Assembly (NCBI GenBank): GCA_021108275.1 | Contig: JAIORD010000014.1 | Coordinates: 1 to 64,000, forward strand | Direction: 5' to 3' | Length of the DNA stretch: 64,000 bases | Source: Methanococcoides sp. | GTDB lineage: Archaea > Halobacteriota > Methanosarcinia > Methanosarcinales > Methanosarcinaceae | In this document: one piece after another, positions 1 to 8,120 of the stretch | Numbering within the stretch: position 1 is the first letter of the stretch | Layout of the letters: each line of letters opens with the position of its first letter | Position numbers and translations under genes: made by a program | The notes under the pieces: generated by a model | Database searches by the model: none | What the model was told of the DNA's origin: nothing | What the model saw: only the letters and a program-made list of their open reading frames with translations

Positions 1-2244
1 GGGGTAGTTCAGGGTGTTGGCTTTCGCCCATTCGTATATAATGTCGCAATAGAGAACGGACTCTGCGGTTATGTAAAAAATGCAGGTAATGAAGTAGAGA
101 TAGTTGCAGAAGGAGAAAAAAAAGATATTGAACATTTCCTCCACGACCTTTATTTTAAGAAGCCAACGCTATCACTGATCTACCAAATAAGAACGAAGGT
201 CTTTCTTGTATCAGGTTTTTCTGATTTCTCGATACTTAACAGTGAACAGGATGAAACTGCCAACTCCATCATCCCGCCTGACACTGCGATCTGTTCCGAT
301 TGCCTGCAGGACATGTATAATAGCAAAGACAGGCACTATCATTACCCTTTTACCTCCTGTACGAACTGTGGTCCGAGATATTCTCTGGTAAGTTCTCTTC
401 CTTTTGATAGGGAAAATACAAGTATGTTTGAATTCCCATTGTGCCCGGAATGCGGTATTGACTACAAGATGCCTTCTGACAGACGATTTCATGCACAGGC
501 CACGTGTTGTCCAAATTGTGGTCCTGTCCTTTCATTTACTAATGGAAGCGGTGATGTCCTTGCATCCGGACATGATGCTATTATCAAATGTGCTGAACTC
601 ATAGATGATGGATCAATTGTTGCAGTCAAAGGATATGGTGGATTCCACCTTGTATGTGATGCTACTTCAGACAGTGCGGTCCTAAAGCTCCGAAATTCTC
701 TTGATCGTCCTGCACAGCCTTTTGCGGTGATGGCAAAAGATATTGAAACGGTATGTTCTTTTGCCAGTATCGATACAGACGAGAGTTCCCTGTTGCTCAG
801 CAGGAAGCGTCCAATAGTTGTCCTGGATAAAAATGATGATTTTTCACTATCGTGTCACATTACTCCCGATCTGCATAATATAGGTGTAATGCTACCTTAC
901 TCAGGCACACATAACCTTCTATTCGATAATAGTGATACGGATGTTTACGTAATGACATCTGCAAATCTTCCAGGTCTTCCAATGGTGACTGATAATGGGG
1001 AGGCATTGTCACATCTCGATAAGATCGCAGATCATTATCTTCTTCATAATTATGTTATCAGGAACAGGACAGATGACACGGTGATCAGGTCCGTTAATGG
1101 TAGAATGGCTTTTATAAGACGATCGCGGGGTTTTGTACCTGAGAGGATAGAACTTCCGTTCCCAATAGAGCCGGCGATAGGTGTGGGTCCCGAACTAAAT
1201 ACGACTGTTACCCTGGCAAAGAAGAACAATGCATATATTTCTCAATATATTGGGAACACAAGGCACTTTGAGACCGATCAGTATCATAAGCAGGTTGTTT
1301 TGAATTTGGAACAATTGACAAAAATTGAGCCTGGCTTATGGGGTTGTGATCTGCATCCGGAATTCAATACCACACGGTTCGCACAGGAAAAAGGTGGAAA
1401 TAACACGGTTTTCGTGCAACATCATTATGCACACATCGTGTCGCTAATGGTGGATAACCTTTTGCCGGTTGATTCAAGGATCATTGGAATTGCTCTTGAC
1501 GGTGCAGGTTACGGGGAAAATGGAACAATATGGGGTGGAGAGATCCTTGAAGCCACTTATTCTGGTTATGAAAGAACTGCCCATCTTATGGAGCAGCCAA
1601 TGCCTGGCGGGGATATAGCTGCAACATATCCTTCGCGTATGCTTCTGGGAATGCTGCATGATGTTCTTGAGCCGAAAGAATTGAGGGACTTACCTCTTTA
1701 TTTTAAGCATGGCGAATTAGAACGTAACATTGTATTGGACCAACTGGAAAAAGGCATAAACCTGGCTAGAACGAGTAGTGCCGCACGGGTACTTGATAGT
1801 GCAGCAGCACTTCTTGGTGCCTCACATTATCGCAGTTACCAGGGTGAGCCTGCAATGAAGTTGGAATCCGTTGCAAAAAAGAGTGTACATAACGTAGATC
1901 TGCCTGTTAAGTGCAAACGAGGCGTGCTTGATACTACCAGTTTGTTATACGATCTATACGAAAGGATCGATACACACGCAGTTTGTGATCTGGCATATTC
2001 TATAGAAGATGCACTTGCAGTTGGGGTTGCAGAACTTGCCATCTCATCTGCTAAAAAAAGGAACATTGATGTTATAGGACTCAGTGGCGGAGTTGCATAC
2101 AACGAACACATAACAGGCCGGATCAGTGAATCTGTTAAAGATGCGGGTTTTGAATTTATTACACATAAAAAGGTCCCATGTGGCGATGGCGGGGTATCTT
2201 TGGGACAAGTGGTGATTGCAGGGGCCTCTGAAGGAATTTCTTGA
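1..2244 (+). CDS. hypF: Carbamoyltransferase HypF, 5' end cut by window
   Basis: HypF makes the thiocarbamate precursor of the CN ligands of [NiFe] hydrogenases, acting with HypE in the cytoplasm. The frame is open from base 1, so the start lies outside the window; 747 residues are visible. In order: an acylphosphatase domain (VQGVGFRPF near residue 3), paired zinc-finger Cys motifs (CSDC, CTNC, CPEC and CPNC between about residues 98 and 172), a YrdC-like domain (about 185-370), and a Kae1-like carbamoyltransferase domain with the HHYAH metal-binding motif near residue 474 and CGDGG near the C-terminus. The stop is TGA. No other hyp gene is in view. The family call is secure from the domain order. 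Confidence 0.96.
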   Translation, partial: GVVQGVGFRPFVYNVAIENGLCGYVKNAGNEVEIVAEGEKKDIEHFLHDLYFKKPTLSLIYQIRTKVFLVSGFSDFSILNSEQDETANSIIPPDTAICSDCLQDMYNSKDRHYHYPFTSCTNCGPRYSLVSSLPFDRENTSMFEFPLCPECGIDYKMPSDRRFHAQATCCPNCGPVLSFTNGSGDVLASGHDAIIKCAELIDDGSIVAVKGYGGFHLVCDATSDSAVLKLRNSLDRPAQPFAVMAKDIETVCSFASIDTDESSLLLSRKRPIVVLDKNDDFSLSCHITPDLHNIGVMLPYSGTHNLLFDNSDTDVYVMTSANLPGLPMVTDNGEALSHLDKIADHYLLHNYVIRNRTDDTVIRSVNGRMAFIRRSRGFVPERIELPFPIEPAIGVGPELNTTVTLAKKNNAYISQYIGNTRHFETDQYHKQVVLNLEQLTKIEPGLWGCDLHPEFNTTRFAQEKGGNNTVFVQHHYAHIVSLMVDNLLPVDSRIIGIALDGAGYGENGTIWGGEILEATYSGYERTAHLMEQPMPGGDIAATYPSRMLLGMLHDVLEPKELRDLPLYFKHGELERNIVLDQLEKGINLARTSSAARVLDSAAALLGASHYRSYQGEPAMKLESVAKKSVHNVDLPVKCKRGVLDTTSLLYDLYERIDTHAVCDLAYSIEDALAVGVAELAISSAKKRNIDVIGLSGGVAYNEHITGRISESVKDAGFEFITHKKVPCGDGGVSLGQVVIAGASEGIS

Positions 2245-2515
2245 AAACATCAATAGCATTAGATACTGAAAAACAAGTAGGTATGCACCTGCGAAACAAG
2301 AACATTGAAAATGATAGATTCGATGAAGATTATTCACATAGGAGTGAATGTGAACGAGTACACAATCATATTAAATGGACAATTTTAGGACTATATAATT
2401 TTGTTAATAAGCCGTGCCGGGCTACCAAATTCTTTTTGGAAGTCCAATTCTTTTATTGCTGATTTTACAAAAATAAATTACAATTCAGTGCTTCTATTTT
2501 TATCAGATTCTCCAA

Positions 2516-2528
2516 AACAATATATATT
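2516..2528 (+). promoter_or_regulatory. TATA-like box of RNA element copy 1
   Basis: An AT run (AACAATATATATT) lies about 27 bases before a CCG triplet at 2551. The same spacing is seen in the second copy (4962-4970 and CCG at 4992), which fits an archaeal TATA box with a start site near the CCG. Inferred from position and conservation only. Confidence 0.45.
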
Positions 2529-2549
2529 GTATAATAAATTATACATTCT

Positions 2550-2712
2550 GCCGTAACCTGTTTTAACCTATAAACCAATATATCAAATGGGTGTGGGAGT
2601 TATATGGCGTAGAGCGAGTTTGGGGATTCGAAGTGGGGGATCCACAATGTGTGGATTCTTGAATGTATGACTCCTATGCCCTTGATCAAAGTGATTATTT
2701 GCCTCTTTTTAT
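2550..2712 (+). ncRNA. Candidate structured RNA, copy 1
   Basis: Not a family I recognise. GGGTGTGGGAGT (2589-2600) pairs with ACTCCTATGCCC (2670-2681) over 12 consecutive pairs, three of them G-U. Inside lies a hairpin of GGATCCACA (2638-2646) with TGTGGATTC (2650-2658). Between them is an apparently unpaired AGCGAGTTTGGGG block at 2613-2625. A U-tract (CTCTTTTTATC) follows near 2703-2712. A second copy at 4991-5152 keeps the helix, the inner hairpin, the unpaired block (12 of 13 identical), the 38-base spacing from CCG to the helix and the U-tract, while changing several paired bases. The G-U pairs work only if the + strand is the RNA. Exact ends are inferred. Confidence 0.6.
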
Positions 2713-2715
2713 CCC

Positions 2716-2904
2716 CTAAGGATGTATGAAAAATCCCTCTTGCATACTAATCTCTTGATTTGGATATATCTTCGATGCATTGATGGTCTTTGTACCAATC
2801 GTGACAGTAGGGATTCGTTTGAAGATCTCTTTATTTTGAGATGATGATAGTATTCTTGACAGGGTCAGGGTTCTCTTGAGGTGTTGAGAATGTGTCTTCT
2901 CCAC
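2716..2904 (-). pseudogene. Decayed ORF beside RNA copy 1
   Basis: A 62-codon leftward frame without recognised domain. Its last about 30 residues (TVTIGTKTINASKIYP, then a HP end) align without gaps to the end of another leftward open stretch beside RNA copy 2 (TVYTLKLSDSIEIDP, then HP). The frame stops with TAG directly after HP; six more codons follow before TAA. Either a remnant of a duplicated gene or DNA that travelled with the RNA element. No function can be given. Confidence 0.3.
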
Positions 2905-3021
2905 AGGAAGGGGGAGACTTTGGGATATAATATGGAAAGTTCAATCTGATTCGATAAAATATTATACATCCAAAACAAGTATTTCACATGATTGACTTTG
3001 ATCAAAATGTCTTAAGATCGC

Positions 3022-3171
3022 TTGCGTTTTGGAACAGTAACTTATTGGAAAGATGAGACAACTGGATTCAAAGATTGGGGATTCACAAAGTGCGATAAAT
3101 GCGGTTTTAGCCTTGAAGAGATTATGTGGAATAAGCCTACAGACAAATTAGGAAGTGTGAGTTTACAATGA
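3022..3171 (+). pseudogene. C-terminal fragment with CxxC motif
   Basis: Forty-nine codons beginning only at a TTG, with TAA in frame just upstream (3013-3015). The peptide looks like a real protein end: FGTVTYWKDE, then CDKCGF and a Glu-rich tail. It may be the end of a zinc-ribbon protein whose front is lost. It converges on the DUF2971 gene 23 bases away. No family recognised. Confidence 0.35.
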
Positions 3172-3194
3172 GATTGTAAACCCTCTTTTTTGAT

Positions 3195-4076
3195 TTATAC
3201 TAACGAATCCAAATACTTATTCATATCATCTATTTTTTCAACTTGTATTGCATATTTGTTTCGAATTTCTTTCGCTTCATAAAAATTAACATTTACTCTT
3301 TTATTGATGTAATTCTCTCTGATTGTTTCATACACATCTTGTGCATCTTTTTTATTTACTTTTAATCCAAAAACGATTCCTTCTAAATCTTGTTTTTCAT
3401 AATTCATTATGTTATTTTGCTCAAATTCATCTTCAAAACGGAGTATTCGATATTCATTTTCATACTCCCAATCAGAAAATTTTGTTAATAAACAAGTTGG
3501 AATTTGATCAATTCTTTCCTCATTATTTGCCATATTGACATCATCTGGGAGATCATCGTTATATTGCACTTTCATTAAAGGAATTTGTTTGGAGTTAAGC
3601 AATAAATAATGGCAGTCTAATGCTGGTTTTGCTTTAAAACGGAGGCAAATGCCTTGGTGGTTATTTGCATAATGACTCCACATTAAAATGCTATCGTCCT
3701 TTTCAGTAAAGCACGCAACTAGTGGAAGATTTTTGCTGTGCACATCTCCATGAAGATCGCTCCCTTCTAGATTACGATAAATTTCATTTGCAGGATCTAG
3801 GATAAAGAGATTACCATTTTTTTCAAGAATCCCCTTATTAATGTTTTCTTGCAAAGTTGCATCTACCTTAGTAGGATCGACTCCTGCACGAATAAAAAAA
3901 TCACACCAATATTTTTCATCACCTTTATAGCAGTAATTCATTTTAGAATCAAAGGGATCATTATAATTTGCTGGATGATTAAAATATATTTGTTGATTGC
4001 TTAAATTTCCCTAAAAATATTCGTTTATAGTGTGATATTTAAAATATAGCTTCTCTGTTCTGATTTCTTCACTCAT
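3195..4076 (-). CDS. DUF2971 protein with in-frame UAG at codon 22
   Basis: DUF2971 proteins are of unknown function and common in accessory regions. The family block is plain here: ACFTEKDDSILMWSHYA followed by HQGICLRFK. A conventional start at 3941 would remove the N-terminal block. Reading the same frame upstream to ATG at 4074-4076 restores it (LYFKY at residues 10-14, IYFNHP and NYNDPFD about 20 residues later), giving 293 residues. The frame is broken only by TAG at 4011-4013. In a pyrrolysine-using methanogen this may be read through; otherwise the gene is a pseudogene or starts late. The stop is TAA. The gene lies between the two structured RNA copies. Confidence 0.7.
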
Positions 4077-4221
4077 GGAATTACTGAGATGAGTACACAT
4101 TATATAAATTTACTTACATACTTAATATATATTAAATATTCATTTGTTTATTTATGTATAATAATTGCAAATATCTTTATATTAATATCCAGCACTAATA
4201 TTGAATGAAATTTTTAATCTT

Positions 4222-4600
4222 TTAATTATTAAGTACCCATTTTTCTTTCCCAGCATCATACCTCAAGCCAGCCTTAAGCTTTTGTTTTTCGAAGAACTCA
4301 GTTGGAGTATCAAGTTCAGAATCATCAAAGAAGACGATTGCTCGGTGCCTGCAGTAAGGTTCATGCAGCAATCGAAGTGCAAGGTCTGATTCCTGAGTGC
4401 CATACTCATAGACATTGCCAATAACAGCACAGTGATCAGGCCTGGAGCATTCATCAGTTTACAAAACGATTTTCCAGAGCCGGTGGTACGTCCATATAGT
4501 ACGATATCAGCAGTTGATTCCAGGAACTGGTGTTGCGGATCGGGTTGTGCTCAGATTTCAATCATTGACATGATCTCTTCGACTATTCTATATGGAAATC
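4222..4600 (-). pseudogene. Provirus-like remnant with Walker A, frameshifted
   Basis: Leftward, one frame gives FLESTADIVLYGRTTGSGKS, resembling the N-terminal ATP-binding motif of phage terminase large subunits. The reading then continues better in another frame (VIGNVYEYGTQESDLALRLL, later VFFDDSELDTPTEFFEKQ) to a TAA at 4222-4224. A stop also interrupts the upstream part (near 4556). No intact protein can be assembled. I take this as a decayed viral or plasmid gene; the terminase assignment rests on one motif. Confidence 0.4.
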
Positions 4601-4957
4601 TATTTATAGATGCATAATGTTTACGTGGATTAAGCGAGTTCTTTAAGGGCATTACCCCCCACCCCCCAACTTCTTTTTTGCCCTTTTAGAACTCATCTAA
4701 AACTTCTTTTTCTTCATAACTTTATGTCCTTATTCCAATCATTGTCATGTTCCTCTTCAGTTGTTCATTACAGATAGGTATCTATGCAAAAAAATGACAG
4801 TTTCTATTATTGAGTTCTTCAAGGACAGTTACCAATTCATGCTCCACTTCCTAATTCTTGTCCTTTTTGAACTCACTCATCACCTTCTTTTTCACGCCCA
4901 TCACCTTACTCGCATCTGAATAATAGTTCCCTCTTTTTGTTCGAATAATAGTTAAGG

Positions 4958-4971
4958 AATTAAATATATCT
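4958..4971 (+). promoter_or_regulatory. TATA-like box of RNA element copy 2
   Basis: ATTAAATATATC lies about 26 bases before the CCG at 4992, the same arrangement as in copy 1. It is taken as the promoter of the second structured RNA. Confidence 0.45.
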
Positions 4972-4990
4972 TAAAATAATTAAACCTCTT

Positions 4991-5152
4991 ACCGCAATTG
5001 ATTTTAACTTACAGGACAATACTTTGCCTGGGTGTGGGAGTCGTATGATATGAAGCGAGCTTGGGGCTTATGGGGCGAGAGTTCACTTTTATGTGTATTC
5101 TCTGATTAAAGGCTCCTATACCCATTATTAAAATGATCTTTGACCTTTTTCA
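4991..5152 (+). ncRNA. Candidate structured RNA, copy 2
   Basis: Homologue of the element at 2550-2712. GGGTGTGGGAGT (5030-5041) pairs with GCTCCTATACCC (5112-5123). Compared with copy 1, one U-G pair has become U-A and one U-A has become U-G, and C5042-G5111 and T5029-A5124 extend the helix. The inner hairpin is GAGAGTTCAC (5077-5086) with GTGTATTCTC (5093-5102), one U-U mismatch; its sequence differs from copy 1 but the fold is kept. The unpaired block AGCGAGCTTGGGG is at 5054-5066. A CCTTTTT tract follows near 5143. Ends are inferred. Confidence 0.6.
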
Positions 5153-5368
5153 TCTGACATGGATGCATAGTGTGGCTCATGTTGGTCACTTCATATCCCT
5201 CAGGATCAATCTCAATACTATCACTGAGTTTTAATGTGTAAACAGTTATCAGCCGTTGAGTACAAGTCAAATCAGGCTTATATCGAACATATAGAGGCCT
5301 ATAAAGAGAATTATATTTAATTAATAAGGACTCTGTAGGGACTCTGTCTGAACCGCTATAAAATGAAT
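5113..5368 (-). pseudogene. Open leftward stretch without start, overlapping RNA copy 2
   Basis: About 85 codons stay open leftward without an ATG (GSDRVPTESLL near the beginning, SDSIEIDPEGYEV in the middle, GYRSL at the end, TAA at 5112-5114). The last part aligns with the ORF at 2716-2904. It crosses the presumed promoter region of the rightward gene at 5385, so it is probably a remnant. No family recognised. Confidence 0.3.
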
Positions 5369-5384
5369 AAAGGAAATCTGATAT

Positions 5385-5642
5385 ATGAAACGCTCAACAC
5401 TACTGGAAAAGCATATACATTCTAAATTAAGTGAAATTTTAGAACCACTTGGCTCGACCCGTTATTTTGTAGAGGTAAAACCAAGGGGGCATCAATTTAG
5501 CGCAAAGATCTGGGTCGAAGCGAATATCCTGAATGAAATTGCAGAGGATCCTGAAAAGCTTACATCTATCTCGGATACCATTATAGAAGTTGAAAAGGAA
5601 CTCAAAACGAAGATCTTTGAAAGTCTGAAACCCCTTTTGTGA
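5385..5642 (+). CDS. Small hypothetical protein (85 aa)
   Basis: Starts at ATG after AGGAAA, a reasonable ribosome-binding site. The protein is soluble and mixed in charge (starts MKRSTLLEKHIH, ends LKPLL), with no signal peptide, membrane segment or motif I recognise. It stands alone, 100 bases before a convergent small membrane-protein gene. The natural-looking sequence and the RBS support it as real; function unknown. Confidence 0.6.
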   Translation: MKRSTLLEKHIHSKLSEILEPLGSTRYFVEVKPRGHQFSAKIWVEANILNEIAEDPEKLTSISDTIIEVEKELKTKIFESLKPLL

Positions 5643-5742
5643 TATTTTTGATCTTTATGTTTCTCTCTGTGTCAGTTAAAAATGTGTTTACTCTTCATGG
5701 GGTTTTATAAGTCTAAAATAGAGTTAAAAAAGAGATTTCTCA

Positions 5743-6162
5743 TTAAATAGAAATATTGCTTTTAATTGGTGTGAAATGTTCAAATGAATTGCAGACCTTT
5801 AGAGCATACTTGATCTTGCTTCTATTCCGAGATCCCTTGGTAAATGATCCATCATTCTGAAGTTCTACGAAAATGGATCTCCATTGAATAAGTATCAACA
5901 ATGCTAAGAGTAATTTGCCAGGGGATGTTTTGTTAGTGAACCAACCGATTAGTTCTACCGCATATGCTGCGAATAAAATACCTATGACAATTTCGTATGA
6001 AATGCCAATATAGCTCAAAAATCCCCCAATAATTATCCCATAAAGCATAAGGGATACTACAAGTGAGATCTTTATCCAGAGTAAATTCCAAAATGATACC
6101 CTGGCATGATTTCCAGTTTCCTTATCGATTATGTAGTACATTTCATATCGGCATCCTTTCAT
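5743..6162 (-). CDS. Small membrane protein, unknown function
   Basis: A 139-residue protein with three or four hydrophobic segments (about residues 27-50, 55-75 and 82-97) and a basic C-terminal tail (SRNRSKIKYALK). An internal Met at residue 8 (MYYIIDKE) is an alternative start. The next leftward gene upstream is also a small membrane protein. No family recognised. Confidence 0.55.
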   Translation of the reverse strand: MKGCRYEMYYIIDKETGNHARVSFWNLLWIKISLVVSLMLYGIIIGGFLSYIGISYEIVIGILFAAYAVELIGWFTNKTSPGKLLLALLILIQWRSIFVELQNDGSFTKGSRNRSKIKYALKVCNSFEHFTPIKSNISI

Positions 6163-6219
6163 TGCTATATTTTATTACTAGTTGTTTCTACATAAGTCTA
6201 TTTTTGATCGTTTATCAAA

Positions 6220-6567
6220 TTAACTGTATTTATTCTCATCAACAATGTCACTATCATCATCCGCAGGAACGGGAATTGACCCCATGTCCTTGATCTTCAC
6301 GATCTCGAAACGAGAATCCTATGAACTATTTGGTAAATGATCCTTGATCATATTCATTACAAATATTAAAAAGAAAATTAAAAGAACAACTGGGTGAACA
6401 ATACTGTGAAGAATTGTGGCAAACAATTCATTTTCAAACTCACAAAAATGAATGACATGATCTATTGCAAAGAAACATCCAAGCATCAGAATGACAAGTA
6501 ATGAATCGAGTAATATGGCAAAAGCCATCTCGATGTGCACATTCAGTAAGCTTCGCCATCTTACCAT
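6220..6567 (-). CDS. Small membrane protein, possible UAG readthrough tail
   Basis: The first 82 codons encode two strongly hydrophobic segments (about residues 12-33 and 48-72), then DHLPNSS and TAG at 6319-6321. The same frame continues for 32 more codons as a hydrophilic, acidic, protein-like tail (SRFEIVKIKDMGSIPVP, then DDDSDI) ending with TAA at 6220-6222. This suggests either pyrrolysine readthrough to 115 residues or a membrane protein ending at the TAG. No family recognised. It is leftward with 57 bases before the next membrane-protein gene. Confidence 0.5.
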
Positions 6568-6632
6568 TTTTACACCGTTTTTTGTTATACATATTAAATT
6601 AGATTGGCTTTTTATATAAGTTTTTTTAAAAT

Positions 6633-6779
6633 TTAAATGAACATCTGGAGATACAAATCAAACTTTTGTGGCATCAATTGTACAAATATGTACATGGCGT
6701 AGAATGGTATAAAGAGATTGAAGGGAACGGGGGATGGATATTAAAATCAGTTCTTGAAGATGAAAAGAAAAAGAGATAA
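6633..6779 (+). pseudogene. Short C-terminal-like fragment
   Basis: Forty-eight open codons without a start, containing YKYVHGVEWYKEIEG and a Lys-rich end, then TAA. The peptide looks protein-like but matches nothing I can name. It sits in an otherwise gene-free stretch (6568-6883). Confidence 0.25.
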
Positions 6780-6883
6780 GAAGAATTTAAGCACAGTAGA
6801 GAGGTAGGTAAAATACTAAAAGAACTTTATTCATTACTACTTCAATATTAAATTTTAGAATTGAATTCAATATTCCACAATTT

Positions 6884-7084
6884 TCACTCATTTTGAACAA
6901 TAGCTTCAAAACGAAGTCCATGGTCACCTTCGTATGATTCATGGTGTTTCTTGAACCCCTGCCATATCTCTGATGGAATACCATATGGGAACGCTTTACA
7001 TGCAGGCATACCAATCGATTCGATGAAATGTTTACATTCTATACATTCAGGTGCTTCAGCTGTTATTGCATCTAATTCGTTCAT
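6884..7084 (-). CDS. Small Cys-containing hypothetical protein (66 aa)
   Basis: Starts MNELDAITAEAPECIECKHF and carries CxxC (residues 14-17) plus a later Cys in MPACKAFP. I recall similar short proteins with the pattern ECxxCxH...CxAFPxGIP...W in many bacteria and archaea, annotated only as hypothetical. The cysteines may bind a metal. It is alone and leftward; TGA stop. Confidence 0.65.
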   Translation of the reverse strand: MNELDAITAEAPECIECKHFIESIGMPACKAFPYGIPSEIWQGFKKHHESYEGDHGLRFEAIVQNE

Positions 7085-7139
7085 ATTATGTCACCATTAT
7101 TTTTCTGCTTTATCAATTTATTGTAAACCAGTTCTTTAG

Positions 7140-7262
7140 TCCTTGCCAGTACTCTCAATGCTTCCAAATGGAGCTGTCAGTACAGTTGCAACATCAAGGT
7201 TCTCCAACTCAAGTGATCAAAACCCGCCTGCTCAGCAGCTGCCTGAAATGCAGTATACAACA
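7140..7262 (-). pseudogene. Frameshifted protein-end remnant
   Basis: Leftward, AFQAAAEQAGFDHL in one frame continues as LENLDVATVLTAPFGSIEST in another and then ends at TAA. Together they look like the last about 40 residues of a lost protein. This lies just downstream of the ArsM-like gene and shows no intact frame. Confidence 0.25.
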
Positions 7263-7274
7263 GCTAACCGAAGA

Positions 7275-8120
7275 TCAGGACGGCTTAATCCCACGCACTT
7301 CAATGCTAATGACCGATTCAGCGATCTCTCTTGCTTCTTCTATGGAAATGTCCAGATCTTTTAGTATTGCAGCCATCTCATCCGAAGAGACCAATTCAAT
7401 GATCAGTTCAAAAGGATAGTTTGTCTCTTCCATTATCTCAACATCCTCAAATCCCGAATTCTTAATCGTATCCAGGTAATCTTTTTTCAGTATCGCGCCT
7501 GAAATACAGCCAATATAGGCTTCTGCTGATGTTTTTATCTTTGCAGGGATGACTTTCAAAAGGACCATGTCCGATATGATGAAACGTCCACCGTTCTTCA
7601 GTATCCTGAATATCTCCCTGAATACTTTATCTTTTGAAGGGACAAGGTTGATGACACAGTTTGAGATCACAACATCAATGGAAGCATCAGCAACAGGTAT
7701 TTCTTCGATGTCTCCCAGTTTGAATTCCACATTCGTATAGCCACCATTTGAGGCGTTCTCTCTGGCTTTCTCTATCATCTCCGGTGTCATATCCACACCG
7801 ATGACCTTTCCTTCCTTTCCCACTCTGGCGGCTGCAAGGAAACAATCAAAGCCTGCACCCGACCCTAGGTCAAGAACGGTCTCACCCAATTTCAAAGAAG
7901 CTAATGCAGTGGGATTTCCACAGCCAAGACCGAGGTTTGCCCCTTCCGGTGTCTCATCAAGTTCTTTCTCAGAATACCCGATCTTCTTGCTTATTTCCTC
8001 TGCCACGCCACTCAAACTGCAGCATGGACTTTTCGTTGAACAGCAGGAAGATCCTTTTATTGCTACTTCGGAGTAACCTTTTTTTACCATCTTCTTTATT
8101 TCTTTTGAATCCATAATCAA
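7275..8120 (-). CDS. arsM: ArsM-like SAM-dependent methyltransferase
   Basis: A 281-residue class I methyltransferase of the arsenite methyltransferase family, which transfers methyl groups from S-adenosylmethionine to As(III). Seen: a Cys-rich N-terminus (SSCCSTKSPCC near residue 24), the SAM-binding VLDLGSGAGFD at about 82-92, GVDMTPEMIEKA about 20 residues later, and the family cysteine in ISNCVINL. GCISGA may supply a further arsenic-binding Cys. The start overlaps the stop of the upstream radical SAM gene by four bases, so the two are co-translated. Arsenic as true substrate is likely from the cysteines, but the partner gene leaves other methylations possible. Confidence 0.85.
   Translation of the reverse strand: MIMDSKEIKKMVKKGYSEVAIKGSSCCSTKSPCCSLSGVAEEISKKIGYSEKELDETPEGANLGLGCGNPTALASLKLGETVLDLGSGAGFDCFLAAARVGKEGKVIGVDMTPEMIEKARENASNGGYTNVEFKLGDIEEIPVADASIDVVISNCVINLVPSKDKVFREIFRILKNGGRFIISDMVLLKVIPAKIKTSAEAYIGCISGAILKKDYLDTIKNSGFEDVEIMEETNYPFELIIELVSSDEMAAILKDLDISIEEAREIAESVISIEVRGIKPS

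Noticed and set aside
2241-2462. Rightward ORF of 73 codons overlapping the hypF stop
   Set aside because: Starts at TTG, has no family resemblance or ribosome site and an unlikely composition; taken as chance.
2550-5152. Idea that the two repeated elements are omega-RNA or IS200/IS605 ends
   Set aside because: No TnpA or TnpB coding sequence is visible nearby, and the helix pairing supports the strand opposite to the neighbouring ORF remnants. It remains possible for lost elements.
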